DNA of 64,000 nucleotides, taken from assembly GCF_025426255.1 (NCBI RefSeq), contig NZ_CP104861.1:868001-932000 (forward strand), in the 5' to 3' direction. The notes beneath the pieces are model-generated. The model saw only the letters and a program-made list of their open reading frames with translations. It had not been told where the DNA came from and did no database searches. Shown one piece after another: positions 46,666 through 57,404 of the stretch. The position numbers and the translations under genes are program-made. Source of the DNA: Pseudomonas fragi (GTDB taxonomy: Bacteria > Pseudomonadota > Gammaproteobacteria > Pseudomonadales > Pseudomonadaceae). How positions within the stretch are numbered: position 1 is the first letter of the stretch; every line of letters begins with the position of its first letter.

Positions 46666-48993
46666 TTAGAACCGGTAATTGAGCCCAAGCGTCAACGACC
46701 GCTCAGGTGCCGGTTGACGGCCCCAGGGGCTGGTGTCGATGCCGCGGAAGTAATACTCGCGGTTGAACAGGTTGCTGACGCCTGCTGAAGCGGTCAGCAG
46801 GCTGTTATCCTGGAGTTTGAACTCACGCTCGATCGCGGTATTCCATACCCAATAGGCCGGGAGTTTGCCCACCGAAGCCGTCGCGCCTTCGTCACCGGAA
46901 TTGGCGGCGTCGGTGTAGGCGCTGCTGACGAACAGGCCGTCAAGACTGTAGGTCCAGTGCTCGGCGAAGCGATAACGGCCGTCGACATTGAACTGGTTTT
47001 TTGAGGCGAACGGGACTTCGTTGTCCTTGAAGGCGCCGTTGCGCTGTTTGGCATCGAGGTAGGCGTAGCTGGCGTGCAGGTCGAGGTCGGGCAGCGCGGC
47101 CGGGGTCCAGAACACTTCGGTCTCAATGCCCTGGTGACGGGTGCTGCCAAGGTTGTCGAAGCGGTCGGTGGTCGCGTTATAGACGATCTGGTCGCTAAAA
47201 TCGATACGGTACAGACCGGCGTCCACCCGCAGACCTTGCCATGGCGTATAACGCACGCCGGTCTCGTAGTTCCAGGCCAACTCGGCGCCGACGTCACCTT
47301 CCTTGACGATCTGCGTGACCTGCGGCGGACGCAGGGATTTCTGCGCGTTGGCGTAGATGAACCAGTCATCGCTGGCCTGGAAGCCCACGGTCAGGCCGGG
47401 CAGCCATTCTTCTGATTTGTTTTCATGCTGGAACCCGGTGATGCCGTCGTCGTAGTTCATGCGCGCGTTTTCGTAACGCACGCCCGGCGTAATGGTCAGC
47501 CGGTTGTCGAGCAGGCCGATGGCGTTGCTGAGGTAAAAGGCCTTGGCATCGTCTTCGAACGTCCAGTCGCGGAACGGCGTGGTGGTGCCTGTGGCGAGGC
47601 TTTGGCGATTGACCTTGTAGTCGATGTCTTCCTTGACGTAACGCGCGCCCAGCAACCAGGTCTGGCTGAAGCTGTCACCATCGATGCTCATGCTCAGGCG
47701 CGGTTCAGTGCCCCAGACCTTAAAGTCGCGCGGGCCGTCCTGCTTGGTCACCGCCGCGCCGTCCGGGGTGAAGGGCAGGCCGACCACGAAGTTGCGGTAG
47801 CTGTTGTGAGCGAAGTTGGTCCAGCTGAATGCCACTGAATCGAACGGGCCCATCGCGCCCAATTGCTGGGTGTAGGTGCCCCAGACGCGGTCGGTATCGC
47901 CTTCGAAGCGGTCCAATGGGCGGGTCGATTGGCGTGGGTCGTCCTTGTAATCCTTGACGCTGAGGGCGCCGGCCAGGTCCATGTCGGCCTTGTAATGCTG
48001 CACGCCGAAGCTCAGGTCGCGATCATCGTCGATGTTCCATTGGCCACGCAGGCGATAGTTCTGGATATCGGTGTCGGAATGCTCGCGGGCGGTTTCACCA
48101 TTGATGGTATTGAGGTCCAGTTGCAGGCCGAAGTTGTCGGTCAGGTAGCCGCCGGTGCCGATGTAGGTGTCCCACAATTGGCGGCCTCCGGCGTTGAACG
48201 TGGTGCGTTCCTGCAAGGTGGTTTCCCATTCCTTGGGAATCGGTTTGCTGATGAAGTTGATCACCCCGCCGACGTTGTTCGGGCCGTATTGCACTGCGGC
48301 GCCACCGCGCACGATGTCGATCCGGTCGACGGTCGCGAGAGTCACCGGGAACAGCGACAAACCGGTCTGGCCGTAAGGCGCGAGGGCCAGGGGAATGCCG
48401 TCTGACAAGGCCTGGACCCGGCCGCTACGGCTTTCATACAGGCCTCTGACGGAAATCTGCGGCAGGGCACCGGTGCCGGTTTCGTCGAAGATTTTCACTC
48501 CAGGCACCCGTTGCAACGCATCGTCGACGCCGCGCACGCTGGCTTTTTTCAGGTCTTCTTCTTTGACCATCGAACGGCTGCCGGGGTAGGTGAGGACTTC
48601 CGGGTCCGTTGCGCCACCGAGCACGTCGCCCTTGATCACCATTGGCGCGATGTACTGGACTTCGGGCGGTTTGGCGGCCACCGGTTCCTGTGCCGGGACG
48701 ATGATGAACGTGTGCTCATCGCGCACTCGGGATTGCAGGCCGCTGTGGTCGAGCAGTCGCGACAAGGCTTGTTGTGGTGTATAGCTGCCCTTGACCGCGT
48801 TGGTAGTTTTGCCCGCAGTAATGTCGCTGGCAAAGATGATCTGCACCGACGATTGCCGCGCCAGGGCATTGAGTGCCTTGTCCAGGCTGGTGCTCGGCAG
48901 GTCGAGTTCGACCTTGTCCTGGGCCTGCGCCGACAGGGCGAACAACAGGCTGGTGGCGAGGACGGACAAAGGCAAATGCCGGCGGTACTTCAT
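46666..48993 (-). CDS. fecA: TonB-dependent ferric citrate-type receptor with signalling domain (FecA-like)
   Basis: Outer-membrane receptor of 775 aa. A signal peptide (LSVLATSLLFALSAQA) is followed by an STN signalling domain (about 25-100, LPSTSLDKALNALARQSSVQ), a plug domain and a 22-strand barrel ending in LNYRF. The STN domain passes the occupancy signal to FecR and so to FecI. The ATG at 48993 follows AAGGA; the frame continues to 49038 without reason. Overall it resembles FecA; a siderophore-loaded citrate complex or another ferric chelate is possible. Order FecI-FecR-FecA on the minus strand is the classic set. Confidence 0.92.
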   Translation of the reverse strand: MKYRRHLPLSVLATSLLFALSAQAQDKVELDLPSTSLDKALNALARQSSVQIIFASDITAGKTTNAVKGSYTPQQALSRLLDHSGLQSRVRDEHTFIIVPAQEPVAAKPPEVQYIAPMVIKGDVLGGATDPEVLTYPGSRSMVKEEDLKKASVRGVDDALQRVPGVKIFDETGTGALPQISVRGLYESRSGRVQALSDGIPLALAPYGQTGLSLFPVTLATVDRIDIVRGGAAVQYGPNNVGGVINFISKPIPKEWETTLQERTTFNAGGRQLWDTYIGTGGYLTDNFGLQLDLNTINGETAREHSDTDIQNYRLRGQWNIDDDRDLSFGVQHYKADMDLAGALSVKDYKDDPRQSTRPLDRFEGDTDRVWGTYTQQLGAMGPFDSVAFSWTNFAHNSYRNFVVGLPFTPDGAAVTKQDGPRDFKVWGTEPRLSMSIDGDSFSQTWLLGARYVKEDIDYKVNRQSLATGTTTPFRDWTFEDDAKAFYLSNAIGLLDNRLTITPGVRYENARMNYDDGITGFQHENKSEEWLPGLTVGFQASDDWFIYANAQKSLRPPQVTQIVKEGDVGAELAWNYETGVRYTPWQGLRVDAGLYRIDFSDQIVYNATTDRFDNLGSTRHQGIETEVFWTPAALPDLDLHASYAYLDAKQRNGAFKDNEVPFASKNQFNVDGRYRFAEHWTYSLDGLFVSSAYTDAANSGDEGATASVGKLPAYWVWNTAIEREFKLQDNSLLTASAGVSNLFNREYYFRGIDTSPWGRQPAPERSLTLGLNYRF

Positions 48994-49069
48994 GGACGGT
49001 GTTCCTTGGAAAGTGGGGTCTGCCTTACTAGCCGCCACGGGTGCGGAAAAACCCTACCTCTGTCGGAAA

Positions 49070-49909
49070 TTATTTTTTCGCCGCCTTGCGCCGCACATGC
49101 GTAGTGCCATCGGCCTCGGTGTTGAGGCTCAAGGGCAGGATGCTCGGCAGCAGGTTCAACAAGTCTTCGACGTTACGATTATCGAACACGCCGCTGATCG
49201 GCAGGCTGGCCAAGCTCGGGTCATCGAGCACAATAGACGGTTTGCGGTAGCGCTGGATTTGCCCCAGCGCCTCGGCCAGTGGCGTGCGGTAGAAAATCAG
49301 CCGATTGTCCTTCCAGGCAATGGCGGCCTCGGTGTCGACGGCGAGCGGTGGTTGTAGCTGGTTTTGCCGCACATCGACTTGCTGCCCCGGCACCAGTTGC
49401 ACGGTGTGCCCGGCATCGGCGGTGGTGCCCACGCTGACAGCGCCACGCACCAGCGTCACGCGCACGGCATCCGTGAGGTGGCTGACGCTGAACAGTGTGC
49501 CGAGGACGTTGATTTGGGTGGTGCCCGCGTCCACGCGGAACGGTCGGATTCTGGTCTTCGACACATCGAACAGCGCCTGACCGGACTGCAGTTGCACATG
49601 CCGGGAACGCAGGTGCCAGGTGACCGAGGCCCGGGAGTCGCTGTCCAGAGTCATGTGACTGCCATCGGCGAGATTCAATACCCGGCGCTCGCCGACCGCC
49701 GTATGGAACTGCTCGCTGTGATAGGCCGGATCGATCCAGGCCAGCCCCGCGCCGAGCATCACCAGCAACATCGCGGCACCTAGAGTTTTGCGCGGTTTGC
49801 GCGGCGTAGGTGTCGGCAACGGGAAGCGATTGCGCAACTCTTCGCGATGGCGCGCGAGTGCTTCATCTTCACGGGACAGTGGCGGTTTTGGGGGGCGCGT
49901 GGGGCTCAC
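49070..49909 (-). CDS. fecR: FecR-family anti-sigma regulator
   Basis: Membrane regulator of 279 aa that relays the signal from the receptor to the sigma factor. A short cytoplasmic N-terminus of about 43 residues is followed by one transmembrane helix (TLGAAMLLVMLGAGLAWI) and a periplasmic FecR domain (RRVLNLADGSHMTLDSDS, INVLGTLFSVS), then a C-terminal STN-like segment (PSIVLDDPSLASLPISGVFD). The usual DUF4880 N-terminal region of FecR proteins, normally longer, is not evident. Its ATG overlaps the sigma-factor stop by 4 bases. Confidence 0.88.
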   Translation of the reverse strand: MSPTRPPKPPLSREDEALARHREELRNRFPLPTPTPRKPRKTLGAAMLLVMLGAGLAWIDPAYHSEQFHTAVGERRVLNLADGSHMTLDSDSRASVTWHLRSRHVQLQSGQALFDVSKTRIRPFRVDAGTTQINVLGTLFSVSHLTDAVRVTLVRGAVSVGTTADAGHTVQLVPGQQVDVRQNQLQPPLAVDTEAAIAWKDNRLIFYRTPLAEALGQIQRYRKPSIVLDDPSLASLPISGVFDNRNVEDLLNLLPSILPLSLNTEADGTTHVRRKAAKK

Positions 49910-50445
49910 TGGGCAAGCTCCATGGCATGCAGATCAGTGTCATCAAGGTAGGCGCGGCAGGCGGCCAGGCCTAGGCGCAGATGCTTTTCAACGGTCTTCA
50001 AGGAGACGCCCATCTGCGCCGCCACTTCGGCCTGCGACAGTTCATGAATCTTGTGCATGACGAAGACCATCTGACAGCGCGGCGGCAATTGTGCGATGGC
50101 CTGGGCCAGGCGCTCGAATTCCCGGGCGGCCTCATATTGACGCGGTGGCAGGGGGGCTTCGCACACTGGCTCGCTCAGGTCGGGCAGGGCGACGATCAAG
50201 GCCTGGCGCCGGCGTTCGCTGCGATAACGGCTGACCGCCTGGTCGTGGGAAATCTTGCGCAACAAGGCCAATGGCGTGCGCACATCCTCTCGTTCGCGTT
50301 TTTCCAGCAATTGCACGCAGACGTCATGCACCACTTCGCGGGCAAATCCCCGATCCCCGAAACGTCGACGAACATGGTCGACCAAGTCGTCGTAGTGACG
50401 CACCAGGGTGCTGATCAGCGATGGCTTGGCTGGGTCGAACGACAT
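49906..50445 (-). CDS. fecI: FecI-type ECF sigma factor
   Basis: Extracytoplasmic-function sigma factor of 179 aa that directs transcription of the receptor gene. Region 2 covers about residues 10-80 (YDDLVDHVRRRFGDRGFARE, HDQAVSRYRSERRRQAL) and region 4 about 115-170 (LAQAIAQLPPRCQMVFVMHK, LSQAEVAAQMGVSLKTVEKH). The ATG at 50445 is chosen over the longer 50571 frame, which has no sensible N-terminus. A weak Fur-like sequence lies 34 bases upstream. The receptor and anti-sigma genes follow, overlapped by 4 bases at the FecR start. Confidence 0.9.
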   Translation of the reverse strand: MSFDPAKPSLISTLVRHYDDLVDHVRRRFGDRGFAREVVHDVCVQLLEKREREDVRTPLALLRKISHDQAVSRYRSERRRQALIVALPDLSEPVCEAPLPPRQYEAAREFERLAQAIAQLPPRCQMVFVMHKIHELSQAEVAAQMGVSLKTVEKHLRLGLAACRAYLDDTDLHAMELAQ

Positions 50446-50478
50446 GATGGACCTGAGGCGATGCAGAGCGGCTGTAAA

Positions 50479-50497
50479 TATAAATGAGAAACCTTTC
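50479..50497 (-). promoter_or_regulatory. Weak Fur-box-like sequence before fecI
   Basis: The + strand reads TATAAATGAGAAACCTTTC, similar to Pseudomonas Fur boxes of the form AATGAGAATCATT but with several mismatches. Its place 34 bases before the fecI start makes iron control plausible; the sequence match alone is not convincing. Confidence 0.3.
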
Positions 50498-50760
50498 CAT
50501 TCATAGCCTCGACAATGATCGCCTTCGGTCGAAGGACTGCAGGAGGAGGCGAGTAGCATCCGCCGCCCCAATGACGATTACTTGCCGCCAATGCTTACTG
50601 GTAGGGCGCGATCTGGTCATTAATCAGCGCCGCCTGGTCTTCCATGTTCATCAGGTCGTTCCACTCCTGCACCCATTGCTGAATCGCCACCAGATCACGG
50701 CCTCTGCAATGCCAAACCCGCTCGAGCCGCCGACGGCGTGTCAGCGTCCCCGGCCTTGAG

Positions 50761-50856
50761 TCATGCGTCAGCAGTTGCGCGAAAGGAGCGGGCTTTGGCA
50801 ATGTCGATGGCAGCTTTGGCAGAACGTTTCTGTTCCAGAGGGTCGGCGCGCTTCAT
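50761..50856 (-). pseudogene. Relic of a P4-type tyrosine integrase
   Basis: About 31 codons (ADPLEQKRSAKAAIDIAKAR, then SFRATAD) resemble the junction between the N-terminal DUF4102 arm-binding and core-binding domains of P4-like integrases. A stop at 50761 ends it. A second short frame at 50595-50801 overlaps in another phase and I do not recognise it. Position just downstream of the tRNA-Leu 3' end is where such integrases insert. No catalytic domain or att repeat is visible, so an old excised or decayed island is the likely explanation. Confidence 0.5.
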
Positions 50857-50958
50857 CCTTGTATCCCAGAGCTCGGTATTTTTCTCGGGATACAATTGGG
50901 GATATAGGGATGCAGGGACACAGCGGATAGGGAGAGACAGGGGTAGATCGACAGGCAC

Positions 50959-50984
50959 AAAAAAACCGGCGCGGGGGCCGGTTT
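50959..50984 (-). terminator. Intrinsic terminator downstream of tRNA-Leu
   Basis: Stem AACCGGC / GCCGGTT around a six-base loop, followed on the minus strand by a T run (seven A on the + strand). It lies 45 bases beyond the tRNA 3' end. Confidence 0.85.
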
Positions 50985-51028
50985 CTCTGTGCTGCAAGTC
51001 CTGGTAGAGACTTGCAGGTACTGCTATA

Positions 51029-51113
51029 TGGTGCCCCGAGGGAGACTCGAACTCCCACTTCTTTCGAAAACGGATTTTGAATCCGCCGCGTCTACCAATT
51101 CCGCCATCAGGGC
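51029..51113 (-). tRNA. tRNA-Leu (anticodon CAA)
   Basis: An 85-base tRNA with encoded CCA. The acceptor arm pairs GCCCTGA with TCGGGGC, the D arm holds AATTGGTAGAC, the anticodon loop reads TTCAAAA with CAA in the middle, a long variable arm marks class II, and the T loop is GTTCGAGTC. Decodes UUG. It lies between an integrase relic and queA. Confidence 0.95.
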
Positions 51114-51219
51114 TCAATGGCGGCGAAGTATAGAGATGAGATTTAGGTCGGTCAACAACTTATTGGTCTATTTTTACTAAGTCCGTTAAACTCCCCGGCC
51201 CTGCTAGACGAAACCTATC

Positions 51220-53408
<2,189 letters not shown>

Positions 53409-53450
53409 GTTTCGGACCTTTAAGAAACAACATTGCAACTGGAGTGCTTC

Positions 53451-53789
53451 ATGAGCTTTTTCATCTCTTCCGCTTTCGCGGACGCTGCTGCACCTGCCGC
53501 TGCTGGCCCTATGGGTGGTGGTTTTGAATGGATTTTCCTGGTCGGCTTCCTGGTCATCTTCTATCTGATGATCTGGCGTCCACAGGCCAAGCGCGCTAAA
53601 GAGCAGAAAGCCCTGCTGGGTAACCTGCAAAAAGGCGACGAGATCGTGACCACTGGCGGTATCGCCGGCAAAATCGTCAAGGTTTCCGATGCTTTTGTTG
53701 TTATCGAAGTGTCTGACACTGTCGAGTTGAAAATTCAGAAAGGCTCTGTTGCAGCCACGTTGCCAAAAGGCACGCTGAAAGCGATCTAA
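53451..53789 (+). CDS. yajC: Preprotein translocase subunit YajC
   Basis: Small membrane partner of SecDF. The 112 aa protein has one transmembrane helix (WIFLVGFLVIFYLMIWRPQA) and a cytoplasmic domain with VTTGGIAGKIVKV. The ATG at 53451 follows GGAG at 6 bases. It sits directly before secD, separated by a hairpin. Confidence 0.96.
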   Translation: MSFFISSAFADAAAPAAAGPMGGGFEWIFLVGFLVIFYLMIWRPQAKRAKEQKALLGNLQKGDEIVTTGGIAGKIVKVSDAFVVIEVSDTVELKIQKGSVAATLPKGTLKAI

Positions 53790-53811
53790 GTTTCAACTTT
53801 TAACAATCGAC

Positions 53812-53838
53812 GGGGCGCGCAAGGCGCCCCGCGTTTTA
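53812..53838 (+). terminator. Hairpin between yajC and secD (possible attenuator)
   Basis: CGGGGCGC and GCGCCCCG form a perfect 8-base stem around GCAAG, followed by CG and four T. It may partly end or attenuate transcription between yajC and secD, or stabilise the yajC mRNA. Confidence 0.5.
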
Positions 53839-53855
53839 AGCGGGCGGCGTGATTG

Positions 53856-55724
53856 ATGCTGAACAAATACCCTCTGTGGAAATACATACTGATCCTGGCA
53901 GTGCTGGCGATCGGTTTTATTTATTCCGCTCCCAATCTGTACCCTGATGATCCGGCTATCCAAGTGTCGGGTGCGAGCACGGCCCTGCAGGTCACTCAAG
54001 CTGATCTGGATCGCGCAAGCAAGGCGCTGACGGATGCAGGCATTGCTGTGAAGGGTGCTTCCCTGGCCCAGAATGGCAAAGGTGGTTTGCTGCGTCTGGT
54101 CAAGAAAGACGACCAGCTGCCGGCAAAGGATGTCGTACGCAAGGCCTTGGGCGACGACTATGTCGTAGCGCTCAACCTGGCACAGACCACGCCTCAATGG
54201 TTGCGTAGTCTGGGTGCTCACCCAATGAAACTGGGTCTGGACTTGTCGGGTGGTGTGCACTTCCTGCTGGAAGTGGACATGGACAAAGCTGTCGATGCAC
54301 GTATGAAAGTGTACGAAGGCGATGTCAAAAGCCTGCTGCGTAAAGAGAAAGTGCGTTATCGCAGCCTGCCGCAACTCAACGGTGCCATTCAGTTGGGCTT
54401 TACTGATGAAGCAACTCGTGAGCAAGCGCGTGGCCTGATCCGCAAGAGCTTCAATGACTTCGACATTACCGCTGCCGACCTGAACGGTCAGCCGGTTCTA
54501 CGTCTGGCGATGACCCCGGCCAAGCTGGCGGAAATCCGTGAATATTCCATCAAGCAAAACCTGACAACCGTCCGTAACCGGGTCAACGAGTTGGGTGTTG
54601 CCGAGCCTTTGGTTCAGCGTCAGGGTGCCAACCGCATCGTGGTTGAGCTGCCAGGCGTACAAGACACCGCCGAAGCCAAGCGTATCCTGGGCAAGACGGC
54701 CAACCTTGAGTTCCGTCTGGCTGCTGAGCCGGGCGCTTCCAAAGCCACTTCCGAAACCTTCGAGTTCCGTGAAGGCAACCGTCCTACGGCTCAGATCGAG
54801 CGTGGCCTGATCATCACGGGTGACCAGGTAACCGACGCCCAGGCAGGTTTTGACGAGCACGGCCGGCCACAGGTGAACATCAAGCTTGATGGTCATGGTG
54901 GCGAGCTGATGAGCCGTTCCACTCGCAGCAACGTTGGCCGCAGCATGGCGGTAATCTTCATCGAGCAGAAGCCGGTGACGACTTACGTCAAGAAAGTGGT
55001 TGATGGTGTTGAGAAGGACGTACCGGTTCAGTCGTTCAAGGAAGAGAAAAAAATCATCAGCCTGGCGACCATTCAGTCGCCGCTGGGCAGTCAGTTCCGG
55101 ATTACCGGTCTGAATGGCCAGGGTGAAGCTTCGGAGCTGGCTCTGCTGTTGCGTGCCGGTGGTCTGGCGGCGCCAATGTACTTCGCTGAAGAGCGCACTA
55201 TTGGTCCGAGCCTGGGTGCTGACAACATTACCAAGGGTATTGATGCATCGCTGTGGGGCATGTTGTTTGTGTCGATCTTCATCATCGCCATCTACCGCTT
55301 CTTCGGTGTGATCGCGACGGTGGCGCTGGCGGGAAACATGGTCTTGCTGCTGGCTCTGATGTCGGTGCTGGGTGCAACCCTGACGCTTCCGGGTATTGCC
55401 GGTATCGTGTTGACGATGGGTATGGCGGTCGATGCCAACGTACTGATCTTCTCGCGGATACGTGAAGAAATTGCCAATGGTATGACAGTGCAGCGGGCTA
55501 TCAACGAAGGCTTCAGTCGTGCCTTTACAGCGATTGTCGACTCCAACCTGACAACTCTGCTGGTCGGCGGGATCCTCTTCGCCATGGGTACTGGGCCGGT
55601 TAAAGGCTTTGCAGTGACCATGTCTCTGGGGATCTTTACCTCGATGTTCACGGCCATTATGGTCACCCGCGCACTGGTTAACCTGGTGTATGGCGGTCGG
55701 GACTTCAAGAAGTTGTGGATTTAA
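53856..55724 (+). CDS. secD: Protein translocase subunit SecD
   Basis: Membrane component that uses the proton gradient to aid late steps of Sec export. The 622 aa protein has an N-terminal helix (YILILAVLAIGFIYSAPNLY), a large periplasmic region with LDLSGGVHFLLEVDM and a C-terminal six-helix domain with GLAAPMYFAEERTIGPSLG and MGMAVDANVLIFSRIREE. I used the ATG at 53856; the TTG codon before it adds only one residue. secF starts 9 bases after its stop. Confidence 0.97.
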   Translation: MLNKYPLWKYILILAVLAIGFIYSAPNLYPDDPAIQVSGASTALQVTQADLDRASKALTDAGIAVKGASLAQNGKGGLLRLVKKDDQLPAKDVVRKALGDDYVVALNLAQTTPQWLRSLGAHPMKLGLDLSGGVHFLLEVDMDKAVDARMKVYEGDVKSLLRKEKVRYRSLPQLNGAIQLGFTDEATREQARGLIRKSFNDFDITAADLNGQPVLRLAMTPAKLAEIREYSIKQNLTTVRNRVNELGVAEPLVQRQGANRIVVELPGVQDTAEAKRILGKTANLEFRLAAEPGASKATSETFEFREGNRPTAQIERGLIITGDQVTDAQAGFDEHGRPQVNIKLDGHGGELMSRSTRSNVGRSMAVIFIEQKPVTTYVKKVVDGVEKDVPVQSFKEEKKIISLATIQSPLGSQFRITGLNGQGEASELALLLRAGGLAAPMYFAEERTIGPSLGADNITKGIDASLWGMLFVSIFIIAIYRFFGVIATVALAGNMVLLLALMSVLGATLTLPGIAGIVLTMGMAVDANVLIFSRIREEIANGMTVQRAINEGFSRAFTAIVDSNLTTLLVGGILFAMGTGPVKGFAVTMSLGIFTSMFTAIMVTRALVNLVYGGRDFKKLWI

Positions 55725-55733
55725 GGGGCTGCC

Positions 55734-56648
55734 ATGTTACGTACAATCAACTTCATGGGCGTTCGCAACATTGCGTTCGGCGCCACTGTACTGCTTACCG
55801 TGCTGGCCTTGTTCAGCATGTTCCACAAGGGCATGAACTACGGCCTGGACTTCACCGGCGGTACGCTCATCGAGCTGACCTACGAGAAGCCGGCTGATTT
55901 GACCAAGGTGCGTACCGAGCTGGCTTCGGCCGGTTTCCACGATGCTGTGGTGCAGAGCTTTGGTGCGACAACTGACTTGCTGGTGCGTATGCCTGGTGAC
56001 GACCCGTTGCTGGGTAACAAGGTAGCGGCTGCGCTGGGTCAGGCAGACACGGCCAACCCGGCAGTCATCAAGCGCGTCGAGTTCGTTGGTCCGCAGGTAG
56101 GTGAAGAGCTGCGCGACCAGGGCGGCCTTGGCATGCTGATGGCGCTGGGCGGCATCATGCTGTACCTGGCCTTCCGCTTTCAGTGGAAGTTCGCGGTCGG
56201 CGCGATCGTGTCTCTGGTTCACGACGTGATCGTGACCATGGGCATCCTGTCCTGGTTCCAGATTACCTTCGACCTGACGGTGTTGGCGGCGGTGCTGGCA
56301 ATCATCGGTTACTCGCTCAACGACACCATTGTGGTGTTTGACCGGGTACGGGAGAACTTCCGCGTGCTGCGCAAGGCCACTCTGGTCGAGAACATCAATA
56401 TCTCGACTACGCAAACCCTGCTGCGCACCATGGCGACTTCGATCTCCACCTTGCTGGCAATTGCTGCGCTGCTGATCTTCGGTGGCGATAACTTGTGGGG
56501 CTTCTCGATTGCACTGTTTGTGGGTGTATTGGCGGGTACTTACTCGTCGATCTACATCGCCAACGTGGTGCTGATCTGGTTGAACCTCAGTGCCGAGGAT
56601 CTGATCCCGCCTGTGGCGAGTGAAAAAGAGATTGATGACCGTCCATAA
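55734..56648 (+). CDS. secF: Protein translocase subunit SecF
   Basis: Partner of SecD with six helices, 304 aa. Typical segments are GMNYGLDFTGGTLIELTY near the N-terminus, VEFVGPQVGEELRDQGGLG and the coupled helices with SLNDTIVVFDRVREN. A perfect terminator follows, closing the queA-tgt-yajC-secD-secF block. Confidence 0.97.
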   Translation: MLRTINFMGVRNIAFGATVLLTVLALFSMFHKGMNYGLDFTGGTLIELTYEKPADLTKVRTELASAGFHDAVVQSFGATTDLLVRMPGDDPLLGNKVAAALGQADTANPAVIKRVEFVGPQVGEELRDQGGLGMLMALGGIMLYLAFRFQWKFAVGAIVSLVHDVIVTMGILSWFQITFDLTVLAAVLAIIGYSLNDTIVVFDRVRENFRVLRKATLVENINISTTQTLLRTMATSISTLLAIAALLIFGGDNLWGFSIALFVGVLAGTYSSIYIANVVLIWLNLSAEDLIPPVASEKEIDDRP

Positions 56649-56675
56649 CGGGTAGTTATCGACAAGGTTGTACCA

Positions 56676-56709
56676 AAAAGGCGCGAGTATTGAACTCGCG
56701 CCTTTTTTT
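56676..56709 (+). terminator. Intrinsic terminator after secF
   Basis: Stem GGCGCGAGT / ACTCGCGCC around a five-base loop, flanked by A on the left and seven T on the right, 31 bases after the secF stop. Confidence 0.93.
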
Positions 56710-56769
56710 GTGCTCCAAGGCTGGGAGTAGCGTGGGACTGTTCCCACTTGTGATGGTCTGGAGGTTCAC

Positions 56770-57297
56770 GTGAACAAGTCTTTGCTGGTGGGTGCTGTAT
56801 TGGGTGCTGTCGGTGTGACTGCCGGAGGTGCTTTCGCGACCTACAGCTTGGTAAAAGCTCCTGATGCTGCGCAGGTTCTGGCTGTGGTGCCGGTCAACCA
56901 GCAGATCAAGACACCGCGTGAGGTGTGCAAGGATGTGGCTGTGACACGTCAGGCGCCGGTCAAGGATCAGCATCAGATCGTTGGTAGCGTGATCGGTGCG
57001 GTGGCGGGCGGTTTGCTGGGTAATCAGATTGGTGGCGGTACCGGCAAGAAAATTGCCACGGTAGCCGGTGCGGTCGGCGGTGGTTATGCGGGGAACAAGG
57101 TGCAGGAAGGCATGCAGGAGCGTGATACCTACACTACGACCCAGACGCGCTGTAATACGGTCAACGACATCAGCAGCAAGGTCGTCGGCTACGACGTGCG
57201 TTATTCGCTTAATGGCAAGGAAGGCAAGGTGCGGATGGATCACGAGCCAGGCAAGGAAATTGCCGTGGACAAGCAGGGTCAGCTGATTCTGAATTAA
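56770..57297 (+). CDS. Glycine-zipper (2TM) envelope protein
   Basis: A 175 aa envelope protein. An N-terminal hydrophobic segment (LLVGAVLGAVGVTAGGAFAT) may be a signal or anchor; the centre is a glycine-zipper pair (IVGSVIGAVAGGLLGNQIGG, VAGAVGGGYAGNK) of the Rickettsia 17 kDa antigen family, and the C-terminus is a soluble domain. It starts at a GTG after GGAGG. The family is found in outer-membrane or periplasmic proteins of mostly unknown role. It is followed by a bidirectional terminator shared with suhB. Confidence 0.85.
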   Translation: MNKSLLVGAVLGAVGVTAGGAFATYSLVKAPDAAQVLAVVPVNQQIKTPREVCKDVAVTRQAPVKDQHQIVGSVIGAVAGGLLGNQIGGGTGKKIATVAGAVGGGYAGNKVQEGMQERDTYTTTQTRCNTVNDISSKVVGYDVRYSLNGKEGKVRMDHEPGKEIAVDKQGQLILN

Positions 57298-57358
57298 GCC
57301 GCAGCCTGCCTTTTTTGTGGGGCGGGCTTGCTGGTGACGTTGAGAGTAAATACTGGCC

Positions 57359-57389
57359 AAAAAAAAGCACCCCGAAGGGTGCTTTTTTT
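57359..57389. terminator. Bidirectional terminator between convergent genes
   Basis: Stem GCACCC / GGGTGC with a CGAA loop, flanked by eight A on the left and seven T on the right. It serves both the glycine-zipper gene (+) and suhB (-). Confidence 0.93.
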
Positions 57390-57404
57390 ATGTCCGAATT
57401 TCGC

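Noticed and set aside
50989-51180. Short frames across tRNA-Leu
   Set aside because: The sequence is a complete tRNA with all arms; the frames are accidental.
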